Both the position numbers and the translations under genes were made by a program. A stretch of DNA of 34,761 bases from a bacterium. GTDB taxonomy: Bacteria > Patescibacteriota > Minisyncoccia > UBA6257 > JAGOQP01. Under the pieces are notes generated by a model, which saw only the letters and a list, made by a program, of their open reading frames with translations, made no database searches and was not told where the DNA came from. Below are positions 9,053 to 15,794 of the stretch, piece after piece. Every line of letters begins with the position of its first letter. The first letter of the stretch is position 1. The stretch is taken from NCBI GenBank assembly GCA_021780155.1, contig JAJXZH010000035.1, positions 1 to 34,761 of the forward strand. The letters are read 5' to 3'.

Positions 9053-9820
9053 ATGGAATATACATTTTTGAGCAAAAACGTTTCCGTTAAAAAGATTTCC
9101 GAAAAAGACGGAGTCGGAGTTTTTGAAATCAATGGTCTTTATACCGGTTATGGAATAACTTTGGGAAACGCCATAAGGAGAGTTTTACTTTCTTCCTTGC
9201 CCGGAGCGGCCATTACTCAGTTTAAAATAAAAGGAATCAAGCATGAATTTTCGACAATAGACGGAGTTTTGGAAGATGTCGTTGAAATCATTTTAAATCT
9301 TAAAAGGATAAGATTTATTTTTAATGCCGATGAGCCGCAAATTTTAACTCTAAAAAAGAAAGGAGAAGGCGAAGTTACCGCTGTCGATATAAAAGGAAAT
9401 TCTTCGGTTGAAGTTGCCAATCCGGAACAATTAATTGCGACTATAACATCAAAAAGTGGAGAATTAGATATGGAATTAACCGTTGAAAAAGGACTGGGAT
9501 ATTCGCCGGTAGAAAGCAGAAAATCTGATAAACTTTCGGTTGGAACCATTGCTATTGATTCTATTTTTACTCCGGTTGTTAATGTTAATTTTGAAGTTGA
9601 AAATATGCGCGTTGGAGACAGAACTGATTTTAATAAACTATTGCTGACGATTGAAACTGATTTAACTATTAATCCGTCAAGAGCGCTTCATAAAGCGGCA
9701 AATATTTTAAAAGACCACCTGGAAGTTATTTCAAATGTTGAAGTTGACGACGAAGAGGTGGTTATTAAAAAAGTAAAAGAAAAGGAAACTAATAAAAAAT
9801 CCTCAAAAAAATCAAAATAA
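9053..9820 (+). CDS. rpoA: DNA-directed RNA polymerase alpha subunit, N-terminal domains only
   Basis: GYGITLGNAIRRVLLSSLPGAAIT...RVGDRTDFNKLLLTIETDLTINPSRALHKAANIL; 255 aa ending in a Lys-rich tail. Confidence 0.95.
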   Translation: MEYTFLSKNVSVKKISEKDGVGVFEINGLYTGYGITLGNAIRRVLLSSLPGAAITQFKIKGIKHEFSTIDGVLEDVVEIILNLKRIRFIFNADEPQILTLKKKGEGEVTAVDIKGNSSVEVANPEQLIATITSKSGELDMELTVEKGLGYSPVESRKSDKLSVGTIAIDSIFTPVVNVNFEVENMRVGDRTDFNKLLLTIETDLTINPSRALHKAANILKDHLEVISNVEVDDEEVVIKKVKEKETNKKSSKKSK

Positions 9821-9858
9821 AATAAAATAAAATTTAATTTTTTTAGTTTTTCAAAAAT

Positions 9859-10209
9859 ATGAGACATCAACAAAAGAATAGAAAATTCGGAAGAAAAAAG
9901 GGACAAAGAAATGCTTTTTTGAAAAGCTTAATTTCAAATTTGATTTTGAAAGGGAAAATAGAAACCACCGAAGCTCGCGCTAAAACATTAAAATCAAAAA
10001 CGGAAAAATTAGTGACTCTGGCAAAAAAGCAGAATCTCGCTTCTTTGAGGGAATTGATTTCAAGAATTTCCAAAAAGCCGGCAATAAAACTTTATTATGA
10101 TATTGCTCCTAAGTATGCCTCAAGAAATGGTGGATATTTAAGAATTATTAAATCCGGTAAAAAAAGAGTAGGGGACGCTTCGGTAAAAAATATTATTGAA
10201 TTTGTTTAA
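9859..10209 (+). CDS. rplQ: 50S ribosomal protein L17
   Basis: MRHQQKNRKFGRKKGQRNAFLKSLISNLILKGKIETTEARAK. Confidence 0.96.
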   Translation: MRHQQKNRKFGRKKGQRNAFLKSLISNLILKGKIETTEARAKTLKSKTEKLVTLAKKQNLASLRELISRISKKPAIKLYYDIAPKYASRNGGYLRIIKSGKKRVGDASVKNIIEFV

Positions 10210-10255
10210 TTAATTTTGCTAAATATAAAAAGATTTGGCAGTTTTTAGAAAAAAT

Positions 10256-10468
10256 ATGGCTTTATTTTCAAAAATAAAAAAAATATTGGAAAATCAAGAT
10301 GCTTGTGTTTTATCAAAAAACGGAAATCCTGAATACGTTGTATTAAAATGGGTAGCTTTTAATAAAATTCAAAACAAGCAAGATGAACTTTCAAAAATAA
10401 AATCAGAAATAGAACGCGAAACCGAAGATGAAAATTACGATATTGACATTAATAAAATTCCCGTCTAA
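10256..10468 (+). CDS. small Phd/YefM antitoxin-like hypothetical protein
   Basis: ATG at 10256 (track starts at TTG 10235); DACVLSKNGNPEYVVLKWVAFNKIQNKQDELSKI resembles the Phd/YefM 'sknGkP..vl.s...y' pattern. Confidence 0.45.
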   Translation: MALFSKIKKILENQDACVLSKNGNPEYVVLKWVAFNKIQNKQDELSKIKSEIERETEDENYDIDINKIPV

Positions 10469-10471
10469 TAT
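10443..10471 (+). promoter_or_regulatory. promoter for tuf
   Basis: TTGACA-17 nt-TAATAT, overlapping the 3' end of the preceding ORF. Confidence 0.6.
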
Positions 10472-10513
10472 AAATATTGCTTGATGCGTTTGTTGGATAA
10501 AAAGATTTGAGTG

Positions 10514-10543
10514 GATATATGTTGAAGGTCAACGATATATATC
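10514..10543 (+). promoter_or_regulatory. tuf leader hairpin
   Basis: GATATAT-GTTGA-agg-TCAAC-gat-ATATATC inverted repeat between the promoter and tuf. Confidence 0.5.
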
Positions 10544-10614
10544 TGTTTGAATCACAATCGCGTCTAAAAATAAATAAAATAATTAAAAAAAATAATTAAT
10601 AAATTTAATAAAAT

Positions 10615-11814
10615 ATGGCAGAGAAAGCAAAATTTGAACGCACGAAGCCGCACGTCAATGTTGGAACCATTGGACACGTTGACCATGGAAAGACCACTTT
10701 GACGGCCGCTATCATGCACGTTCTCAAACTGAAGGGTCTTATTGATAAAGAAGAGGGAGTCGACCAAATAGATAATGCTCCCGAAGAAAAAGCTCGCGGA
10801 ATAACTATTGCCTTGCATCATTCCGAATATCAGACCGAAAAAAGACATTATGCTCACATTGATGCTCCCGGACACGCCGATTACATCAAAAACATGATTA
10901 CCGGAGCCGCTCAGATGGATGGCGCGATTTTAGTCGTTGCCGCCACTGATGGACCAATGCCTCAAACCAGAGAGCACGTTCTTTTGGCTCACCAGGTTAA
11001 TGTTCCTAAATTGGTTGTTTTTCTAAACAAAACAGATCAAGTTAGCGACCCTGAGTTGATTGATTTGGTTGAATCCGAAGTTAGAGAACTTTTGAAAAAA
11101 TATCAATTCCCGGGAGACGAGACTCCGGTTATTAGAGGTTCTGCTCTTAAGGCCTTAGAAGCCAAAACATTGGATGATCCGGCAGTTAAACCGATTGAAG
11201 ATTTGTTAAAGGCTTTGGATGAATATATTCCTGAACCAGTTAGACAAACCGACAAACCATTTCTTATGCCTATCGAAGATATTTTCTCGATTGAAGGACG
11301 CGGAACGGTTGTCACCGGAAAAATCGACAGAGGCATTGTTAAAGTCAACGAAGAAGTTGAAATTGTTGGACTCAAACCGACTCAAAAAACAATTGTTACC
11401 GGAGTAGAAATGTTTCAAAAAACATTGGACGAAGGAAGAGCTGGAGATAACGTGGGAATTCTTTTGAGAGGACTCAAAAAAGAAGATGTTGAACGCGGTC
11501 AGGTTATTGCCAAGCCGGGATCAATCACTCCTCACACCGAATTCACTTCCGAAGTTTATATTTTAACCAAAGAAGAAGGAGGAAGACACACGCCTTTCTT
11601 CAAAGGATATAAACCGCAATTTTATTTGAGAACGACCGATGTTACCGGTGAGGTTGAACTTCCGGAAGGAACCGAAATGGTTATGCCCGGAGATACAATC
11701 ACTTTTACCGTTAAACTTATCGCTCCGGTTGCTTTGGAAGAAAATCAGAAATTTGCTATTCGTGAAGGAGGAAAAACCGTTGGTGCTGGAGTCATTACTA
11801 AAATTATTAAATAA
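10615..11814 (+). CDS. tuf: elongation factor Tu
   Basis: [49 protein letters not shown]. Confidence 0.98.
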   Translation: MAEKAKFERTKPHVNVGTIGHVDHGKTTLTAAIMHVLKLKGLIDKEEGVDQIDNAPEEKARGITIALHHSEYQTEKRHYAHIDAPGHADYIKNMITGAAQMDGAILVVAATDGPMPQTREHVLLAHQVNVPKLVVFLNKTDQVSDPELIDLVESEVRELLKKYQFPGDETPVIRGSALKALEAKTLDDPAVKPIEDLLKALDEYIPEPVRQTDKPFLMPIEDIFSIEGRGTVVTGKIDRGIVKVNEEVEIVGLKPTQKTIVTGVEMFQKTLDEGRAGDNVGILLRGLKKEDVERGQVIAKPGSITPHTEFTSEVYILTKEEGGRHTPFFKGYKPQFYLRTTDVTGEVELPEGTEMVMPGDTITFTVKLIAPVALEENQKFAIREGGKTVGAGVITKIIK

Positions 11815-11844
11815 CTTCAGTTAAAAGAAATTAGCACTCTAAAA

Positions 11845-12174
11845 ATGCCTACAAAAAAAATAGAAGTTAAAAATAAAATACGTCTTAAAATAAGATCATA
11901 TGATCATCGTTTGATTGACACCTCAACCAAACAGATTATAGATACCATTTTAAGAAACGGAGCTGAAATTGTCGGACCAATTCCTTTGCCGACCGAGTTT
12001 CGTAAATATACCGTCAATCGTTCAACTTTTGTTCATAAGAACGCCAGAGAGCAATTTGAAATGAGAGTTCACAAACGATTGATAGAAATAGTGAATCCTG
12101 GACAAAAAATTGTAGAATCGCTTTCAAATCTCAACTTGCCATCAGGAGTTGATGTAGAAATAAGATTAGAGTAA
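11845..12174 (+). CDS. rpsJ: 30S ribosomal protein S10
   Basis: KIRLKIRSYDHRLIDTSTKQIIDT...GPIPLPTEFRKYTVNRSTFVHKNAREQFEMRVHKRLI. Confidence 0.97.
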   Translation: MPTKKIEVKNKIRLKIRSYDHRLIDTSTKQIIDTILRNGAEIVGPIPLPTEFRKYTVNRSTFVHKNAREQFEMRVHKRLIEIVNPGQKIVESLSNLNLPSGVDVEIRLE

Positions 12175-12177
12175 TTT

Positions 12178-12204
12178 AAACCCCCGTCTTTATGGCGGGG
12201 GTTT
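12178..12204 (+). terminator. strong hairpin after rpsJ
   Basis: AAACCCCCG-tctttatgg-CGGGGGTTT, perfect 9-bp stem. Confidence 0.6.
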
Positions 12205-12259
12205 GAGTTATGAATATAATATTCGGTCCGGAGGTGAGAGAGAAATAAAAACAAAAAGG

Positions 12260-12282
12260 CCTTCGTTTCACGAGGTTTTTTT
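12260..12282 (+). terminator. intrinsic terminator preceding the cassette region
   Basis: CCT-t-CGT-ttc-ACG-AGG followed by a 7-T run. Confidence 0.55.
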
Positions 12283-12283
12283 A

Positions 12284-12312
12284 TTGACTTTGTTTTTTTA
12301 GTAATTTATAAC
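12284..12312 (+). promoter_or_regulatory. promoter of cassette 1
   Basis: TTGACT-17 nt-TATAAC, immediately after the T run. Confidence 0.65.
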
Positions 12313-12339
12313 TATACCAGTAAACAAGGGGGGTGGGTG

Positions 12340-12555
12340 ATGGCCGTAATAATTATTGATTATGAATTAGACAAACGAGACAAGGCAATTTTGGAATGTT
12401 TCAAGGAGATTTTTGACGTAGTTGATAGCAGAGACGAAAATCTTCCGGACCTGGTTATTATTGCTAAAATTTGTTTTGAAGCCGGGCGTAAGTTTCAGCG
12501 CGATAACCCCAATTTTGAAGTGAGCGACAGTTGCACAATTTACCTCAATGATTAG
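12340..12555 (+). CDS. small orphan protein, GRKFQRDNPN family member A
   Basis: MAVIIIDYELDKRDKAILECFKE...KICFEAGRKFQRDNPNFEVSDSCTIYLND; promoter, G-rich SD region and terminator. Confidence 0.7.
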   Translation: MAVIIIDYELDKRDKAILECFKEIFDVVDSRDENLPDLVIIAKICFEAGRKFQRDNPNFEVSDSCTIYLND

Positions 12556-12579
12556 TTTGTGTGCATAAGATATTTCATA

Positions 12580-12606
12580 CCGCATGGCACGCCCAGCGGT
12601 TTTTTT
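12580..12606 (+). terminator. intrinsic terminator of cassette 1
   Basis: CCGC-atggcacgccca-GCGG followed by T7. Confidence 0.65.
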
Positions 12607-12773
12607 GTCATAATTAAACTATAATCCACTGTTAATAAATGTAATCTCAAACATAATAAACACTTTTTTGTCTCTAATGCAATGTTCTTTGCTAAACAGT
12701 GAAGGTTTTTGTTTAATAGACTTTAATTTCATCAAAAAAAGTGTATAATTATTTCAGAACCCGAGGTGATTAA

Positions 12774-13019
12774 ATGGCTAGAATTCTGAACAATCGCGAT
12801 AGAGCTATTTTGAATTGGATTAAGAAGAATAATCCTAGACTGACCGAAATGTTAGAACAAGTGATTGATTCTGAGGGCATTTTCTTGCCAGCTCTAAGGC
12901 CGTTTAGAACTCTTCATCTTATGCTACGTATAGGTTTTGATGCTGGTCGTAAATTTCAGCGTGATAATCCTAATGCTTCGGATGATCTGGACGAAGAAGA
13001 TAATTTTACTTGTGTTTAA
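12774..13019 (+). CDS. small orphan protein, GRKFQRDNPN family member B
   Basis: MARILNNRDRAILNWIKKNN...RIGFDAGRKFQRDNPNASDDLDEEDNFTCV; SD-like CGAGGTG; -10 TATAAT at 12744. Confidence 0.7.
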   Translation: MARILNNRDRAILNWIKKNNPRLTEMLEQVIDSEGIFLPALRPFRTLHLMLRIGFDAGRKFQRDNPNASDDLDEEDNFTCV

Positions 13020-13022
13020 TTT

Positions 13023-13042
13023 CCGCCCAAGGGCGGTTTTTT
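13023..13042 (+). terminator. intrinsic terminator of cassette 2
   Basis: CCGCCC-aa-GGGCGG followed by T6. Confidence 0.75.
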
Positions 13043-13047
13043 CTTGT

Positions 13048-13074
13048 CTAAAATCTCGGCTTCATGCATGAAAC
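13048..13074. repeat. cassette-junction palindromic motif, copy 1
   Basis: TCTAAAATCTCGGCTTCATGCATGAAA directly after the terminator. Confidence 0.75.
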
Positions 13075-13087
13075 AAACATCGCTATA

Positions 13088-13115
13088 TTGATTTTTTGTT
13101 TAATTGTGTTATAAA
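13088..13115 (+). promoter_or_regulatory. promoter of cassette 3
   Basis: TTGATT-16 nt-TATAAA. Confidence 0.6.
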
Positions 13116-13139
13116 TTAATCAGCAACTGAGGAGGAAAA

Positions 13140-13361
13140 ATGAGGTTTACTGTGTTTCACTGGTGGATAATTCCTGCTTTTTTGGTAATTTATGGAGTTG
13201 TGACGCTGTTTTTTTCTAAGATTAAGCATAGGAATGACCCAAAGTGGATTGGCAACGGTACATTCATGTTTCCTAACCTAAGTGGTTCTTTTTCGGATCT
13301 CACTAGCATCTTGTTTATTATCTTGGCGATTGTTTTTGTCGCTGGGCATTATATGAAGTAG
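13140..13361 (+). CDS. small two-TM orphan protein
   Basis: SD GAGGAGGAAAAATG; two hydrophobic segments (FHWWIIPAFLVIYGVVTLFF and TSILFIILAIVFVAGHYM). Confidence 0.7.
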   Translation: MRFTVFHWWIIPAFLVIYGVVTLFFSKIKHRNDPKWIGNGTFMFPNLSGSFSDLTSILFIILAIVFVAGHYMK

Positions 13362-13388
13362 TAGAGCCGTTCCAATGATTTTTTTGAT

Positions 13389-13416
13389 GCCGCATGGGTT
13401 TGCCCAGCGGCTTTTT
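13389..13416 (+). terminator. intrinsic terminator of cassette 3
   Basis: GCCGC-a-TGGG-tttg-CCCA-GCGGC followed by T5. Confidence 0.75.
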
Positions 13417-13420
13417 CTTA

Positions 13421-13449
13421 CCTAAAATCTCGGCTTCATGTATGAAACC
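13421..13449. repeat. cassette-junction palindromic motif, copy 2
   Basis: CCTAAAATCTCGGCTTCATGTATGAAACC. Confidence 0.75.
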
Positions 13450-13484
13450 AAATCAAAATAGTTTATTGGGGGAATTTTAGTATA

Positions 13485-13513
13485 TTGACATAGATATATA
13501 AATATGCTATCAT
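13485..13513 (+). promoter_or_regulatory. promoter of cassette 4
   Basis: TTGACA-17 nt-TATCAT. Confidence 0.65.
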
Positions 13514-13595
13514 TATAAAAAATGAGAGCTGTTTTTCTGCAGTTAACTAACTACAGAAAGGGCGGCCAGAAACCGTTCTTTACAAGGAGGAAAAG

Positions 13596-13976
13596 GTGGA
13601 TACCAAGAGAGGTTTCACGTTAGTTGAGTTGGCCATCGCTGTCGTGTTTGTTGCGATCACGTTCGTTTTCTTCATGGCTCCCACCTGGAACTGCTTCTAC
13701 ACCGAAGAAGGTGTGCTCAAGCAGCTCAAGGCGGAAGGTATGGTGGAAAACAACGCCACCATCGTCCGGACCGAACGTTGTCTCTTCGCGTACTCCAAGA
13801 TTTACGTGCGCGAAGAGTTGCAACCAACCCAGACCGACAAGAACATCTTCCCTGGCTGCAGCAAGGTTGTGGTCACCAAGATGTTTAAGTTGGACACCAA
13901 CATCTTGTACAACTATAAGTTGATGGGTCGTCGGTTCCCGAGGCCGTCGCACATTACCGCCCCTAGGATTCCCTAG
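13596..13976 (+). CDS. GC-rich prepilin-like small protein (GTG start)
   Basis: SD ACAAGGAGGAAAAG-GTG; MDTKRGFTLVELAIAVVFVAITFVFF is a class III (type IV prepilin) signal; remainder unrecognised. Confidence 0.75.
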   Translation: MDTKRGFTLVELAIAVVFVAITFVFFMAPTWNCFYTEEGVLKQLKAEGMVENNATIVRTERCLFAYSKIYVREELQPTQTDKNIFPGCSKVVVTKMFKLDTNILYNYKLMGRRFPRPSHITAPRIP

Positions 13977-13984
13977 GGGTTTTT
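13960..13984 (+). terminator. intrinsic terminator of cassette 4
   Basis: CCCCTAGG-attc-CCTAGGGG followed by T5; overlaps the ORF end. Confidence 0.75.
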
Positions 13985-13988
13985 CTTG

Positions 13989-14017
13989 TCTAAAATCCCG
14001 GTTTCATGTATGAAACC
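13989..14017. repeat. cassette-junction palindromic motif, copy 3
   Basis: TCTAAAATCCCGGTTTCATGTATGAAACC; GGTTTCAT-gt-ATGAAACC is a perfect inverted repeat. Confidence 0.75.
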
Positions 14018-14029
14018 AGTGTCGCTATG

Positions 14030-14057
14030 TTGATTTTTTGTTTAATCGTGTTATAAC
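14030..14057 (+). promoter_or_regulatory. promoter of cassette 5
   Basis: TTGATT-16 nt-TATAAC, nearly identical to that of cassette 3. Confidence 0.6.
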
Positions 14058-14082
14058 TTAATTAGCAACTGAGGAGGAAAAA

Positions 14083-14448
14083 ATGCGAAAACTGAATGTC
14101 CTAATACTGACGTTTTGTTTTGCTTTTATGTTTCCAATGATTGCCAGAGCTTCCGAGCGGACGGATATTTTTAAGAATGTATCTAAAGTTATGGTTGAGG
14201 TTATGACTGATAACCAGAATGCCGTTACAATGGTTTTGCTCAAGAATAATGGAGATTATCGGATTAAAAGTATTTATTTGGATGAACTTTTTGTGGGTAA
14301 AAAGATTACTATCAAAACTGATGTTCCTTCCGGAAAACTTCCTTGGGTAAAAGCTGTTGGATGGGAAGATTTTTCTGATGGAATGAATATTAAATATGAA
14401 AGCATTGTGATTCATGTCAGGTCATTGGATGATTTGGTTTTGCATTAA
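14083..14448 (+). CDS. secreted orphan protein with Sec signal peptide
   Basis: SD GAGGAGGAAAAAATG; MRKLNVLILTFCFAFMFPMIARA-SE, AxA-type cleavage site. Confidence 0.7.
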   Translation: MRKLNVLILTFCFAFMFPMIARASERTDIFKNVSKVMVEVMTDNQNAVTMVLLKNNGDYRIKSIYLDELFVGKKITIKTDVPSGKLPWVKAVGWEDFSDGMNIKYESIVIHVRSLDDLVLH

Positions 14449-14465
14449 GCAAATAAGAATTATAT

Positions 14466-14489
14466 GGCGGCTGTACCAGCCGCCTTTTT
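14466..14489 (+). terminator. intrinsic terminator of cassette 5
   Basis: GGCGGCT-gtacc-AGCCGCC followed by T5. Confidence 0.8.
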
Positions 14490-14516
14490 GTTATTAAAAC
14501 GCAACAAAAAGTGAAA

Positions 14517-14540
14517 TAAAAAAACCGGCAAACTTGCCGG
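14517..14540 (-). terminator. intrinsic terminator of minus-strand cassette 6
   Basis: CCGGCAA-ac-TTGCCGG with a T run on the minus strand. Confidence 0.75.
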
Positions 14541-14547
14541 ATATTTA

Positions 14548-14838
14548 TTATGCGATTTTGACTGGTACACTGTCGATCACTATCAAATTATTATATTCGC
14601 TAGAGGTTATCATGACTACGCTGTCATCTTGTTGCCTGCCGGATACAAATCCTTTCTTAATTTTCACTTGGTGATCAACTTCCCATCCGCTTGGATTGAT
14701 AAAGTGGGGCTCACATGATGGCTTCCAGTACTGAAATAACTCCCATTTGTCAATTTCTTTCCCGTCCTTATTCAGAAGAAATACGACAATTTTTCTTTCA
14801 TAAATATATCCATGCGCAATAGCTCTCTCTCTTGTCAC
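14548..14838 (-). CDS. orphan 96-aa protein (GTG start)
   Basis: Minus-strand GGAGAAGAAAAA-GTG start; own terminator; upstream TTGACA and TATAGT with a short (~15 nt) spacer. Confidence 0.65.
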   Translation of the reverse strand: MTRERAIAHGYIYERKIVVFLLNKDGKEIDKWELFQYWKPSCEPHFINPSGWEVDHQVKIKKGFVSGRQQDDSVVMITSSEYNNLIVIDSVPVKIA

Positions 14839-15040
14839 TTTTTCTTCTCCAGTGCTGATAAAACACTATAACTCGCACTGTTTGGTGTCAATATATTGTT
14901 TATTAAGTTTCGAATAAAAATAAAATGTTGAGTACCTAGCAAGCATTTTTTGTTTTATTGTTTTGCACAGGATAATTTTTGAGCGGAATTTATAAAGTGA
15001 AATAATGGGGCTCCGACTGCCGGTTTTGCCTATATTTGTG

Positions 15041-15069
15041 TTGACATTAGAATATATTTTTGCTAAATT
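15041..15069 (+). promoter_or_regulatory. promoter for the rplC operon
   Basis: TTGACA-17 nt-TAAATT. Confidence 0.6.
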
Positions 15070-15105
15070 TATTTCACATAAAAAATTGGTTGCTTTTATA
15101 AACAA

Positions 15106-15140
15106 GAAGCAGCCGGGACTTATAGTCCGTTGGCTGTTTT
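15106..15140 (+). promoter_or_regulatory. structured leader hairpin upstream of rplC
   Basis: GAAGCAGCC-gg-GACT-tat-AGTC-cgtt-GGCTGTTTT two-tier stem. Confidence 0.5.
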
Positions 15141-15157
15141 AAATTGAATTACAATAT

Positions 15158-15793
15158 ATGCCGTTTATAATAGGAAAAAAAGTTAAAATGGATCAAGTTT
15201 GGGATGAAAAAGGAAACGTCATTCCGGTGACCGTCATTAATGCCGGCCCCGTTGTTGTTACTCAAATTAAAAACAAAGAGAAAGATGGATACCAATCTTT
15301 TCAGGTTGGATATGATGGTAGTGCTAAAAAAATATCAAAACAATTGGAAGGACATCTATCTATTACGGACGAAAATGGAACAAAAAAACTACTTGGCAAA
15401 TTCAGACACATCAAAGAATTCAAAAAAACAAATGATAATGAAAATTATCAAGTTGGAGATTCGATTGACGTTTCGGCATTTGCCAAAGGAGACAGAATAA
15501 AAATAACCGGTTGGGAAAAGGGACGTGGTTTTCAAGGTGTTGTCAAAAGACATGGATTTCATGGAGGACCAAAAACTCATGGACAAAAAAATAGATTAAG
15601 AGCTCCGGGATCTTTGGGGCCGACTGCTCCTCAGCGCGTCGTTAAAGGGAAAAAAATGGCCGGAAGAATGGGCAATGAACGGGTAACGTTGAGAAATGTC
15701 TTAATAGTTGATATCAATAAAGAACAAAACATTCTTTTAATTAAAGGGCCGGTTCCCGGAAATTTAAAAAATATTCTTTTGATACAAAAATAA
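15158..15793 (+). CDS. rplC: 50S ribosomal protein L3
   Basis: GWEKGRGFQGVVKRHGFHGGPKTHGQKNRLRAPGSLG. Confidence 0.97.
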   Translation: MPFIIGKKVKMDQVWDEKGNVIPVTVINAGPVVVTQIKNKEKDGYQSFQVGYDGSAKKISKQLEGHLSITDENGTKKLLGKFRHIKEFKKTNDNENYQVGDSIDVSAFAKGDRIKITGWEKGRGFQGVVKRHGFHGGPKTHGQKNRLRAPGSLGPTAPQRVVKGKKMAGRMGNERVTLRNVLIVDINKEQNILLIKGPVPGNLKNILLIQK

Positions 15794-15794
15794 A

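Noticed and set aside
10256-10468. Complete toxin-antitoxin module
   Set aside because: Only an antitoxin-like ORF is visible; the neighbours are rplQ and tuf.
12210-12248. 13-codon ORF (MNIIFGPEVREK*) after the rpsJ hairpin
   Set aside because: Too short to distinguish from chance; no SD.
13620-13952. 110-aa minus-strand ORF and 99-aa plus-strand ORF (13624-13923) overlapping the prepilin-like gene
   Set aside because: Shadow ORFs of a GC-rich gene with few stop codons; no SD or promoter, implausible composition compared with the prepilin frame.
12178-15160. Integron-type cassette array with attC sites
   Set aside because: Junction palindromes lack recognisable attC core sites (RYYYAAC/GTTRRRY pair), cassettes carry individual promoters, and no integrase is visible; kept only as an architecture-level analogy.
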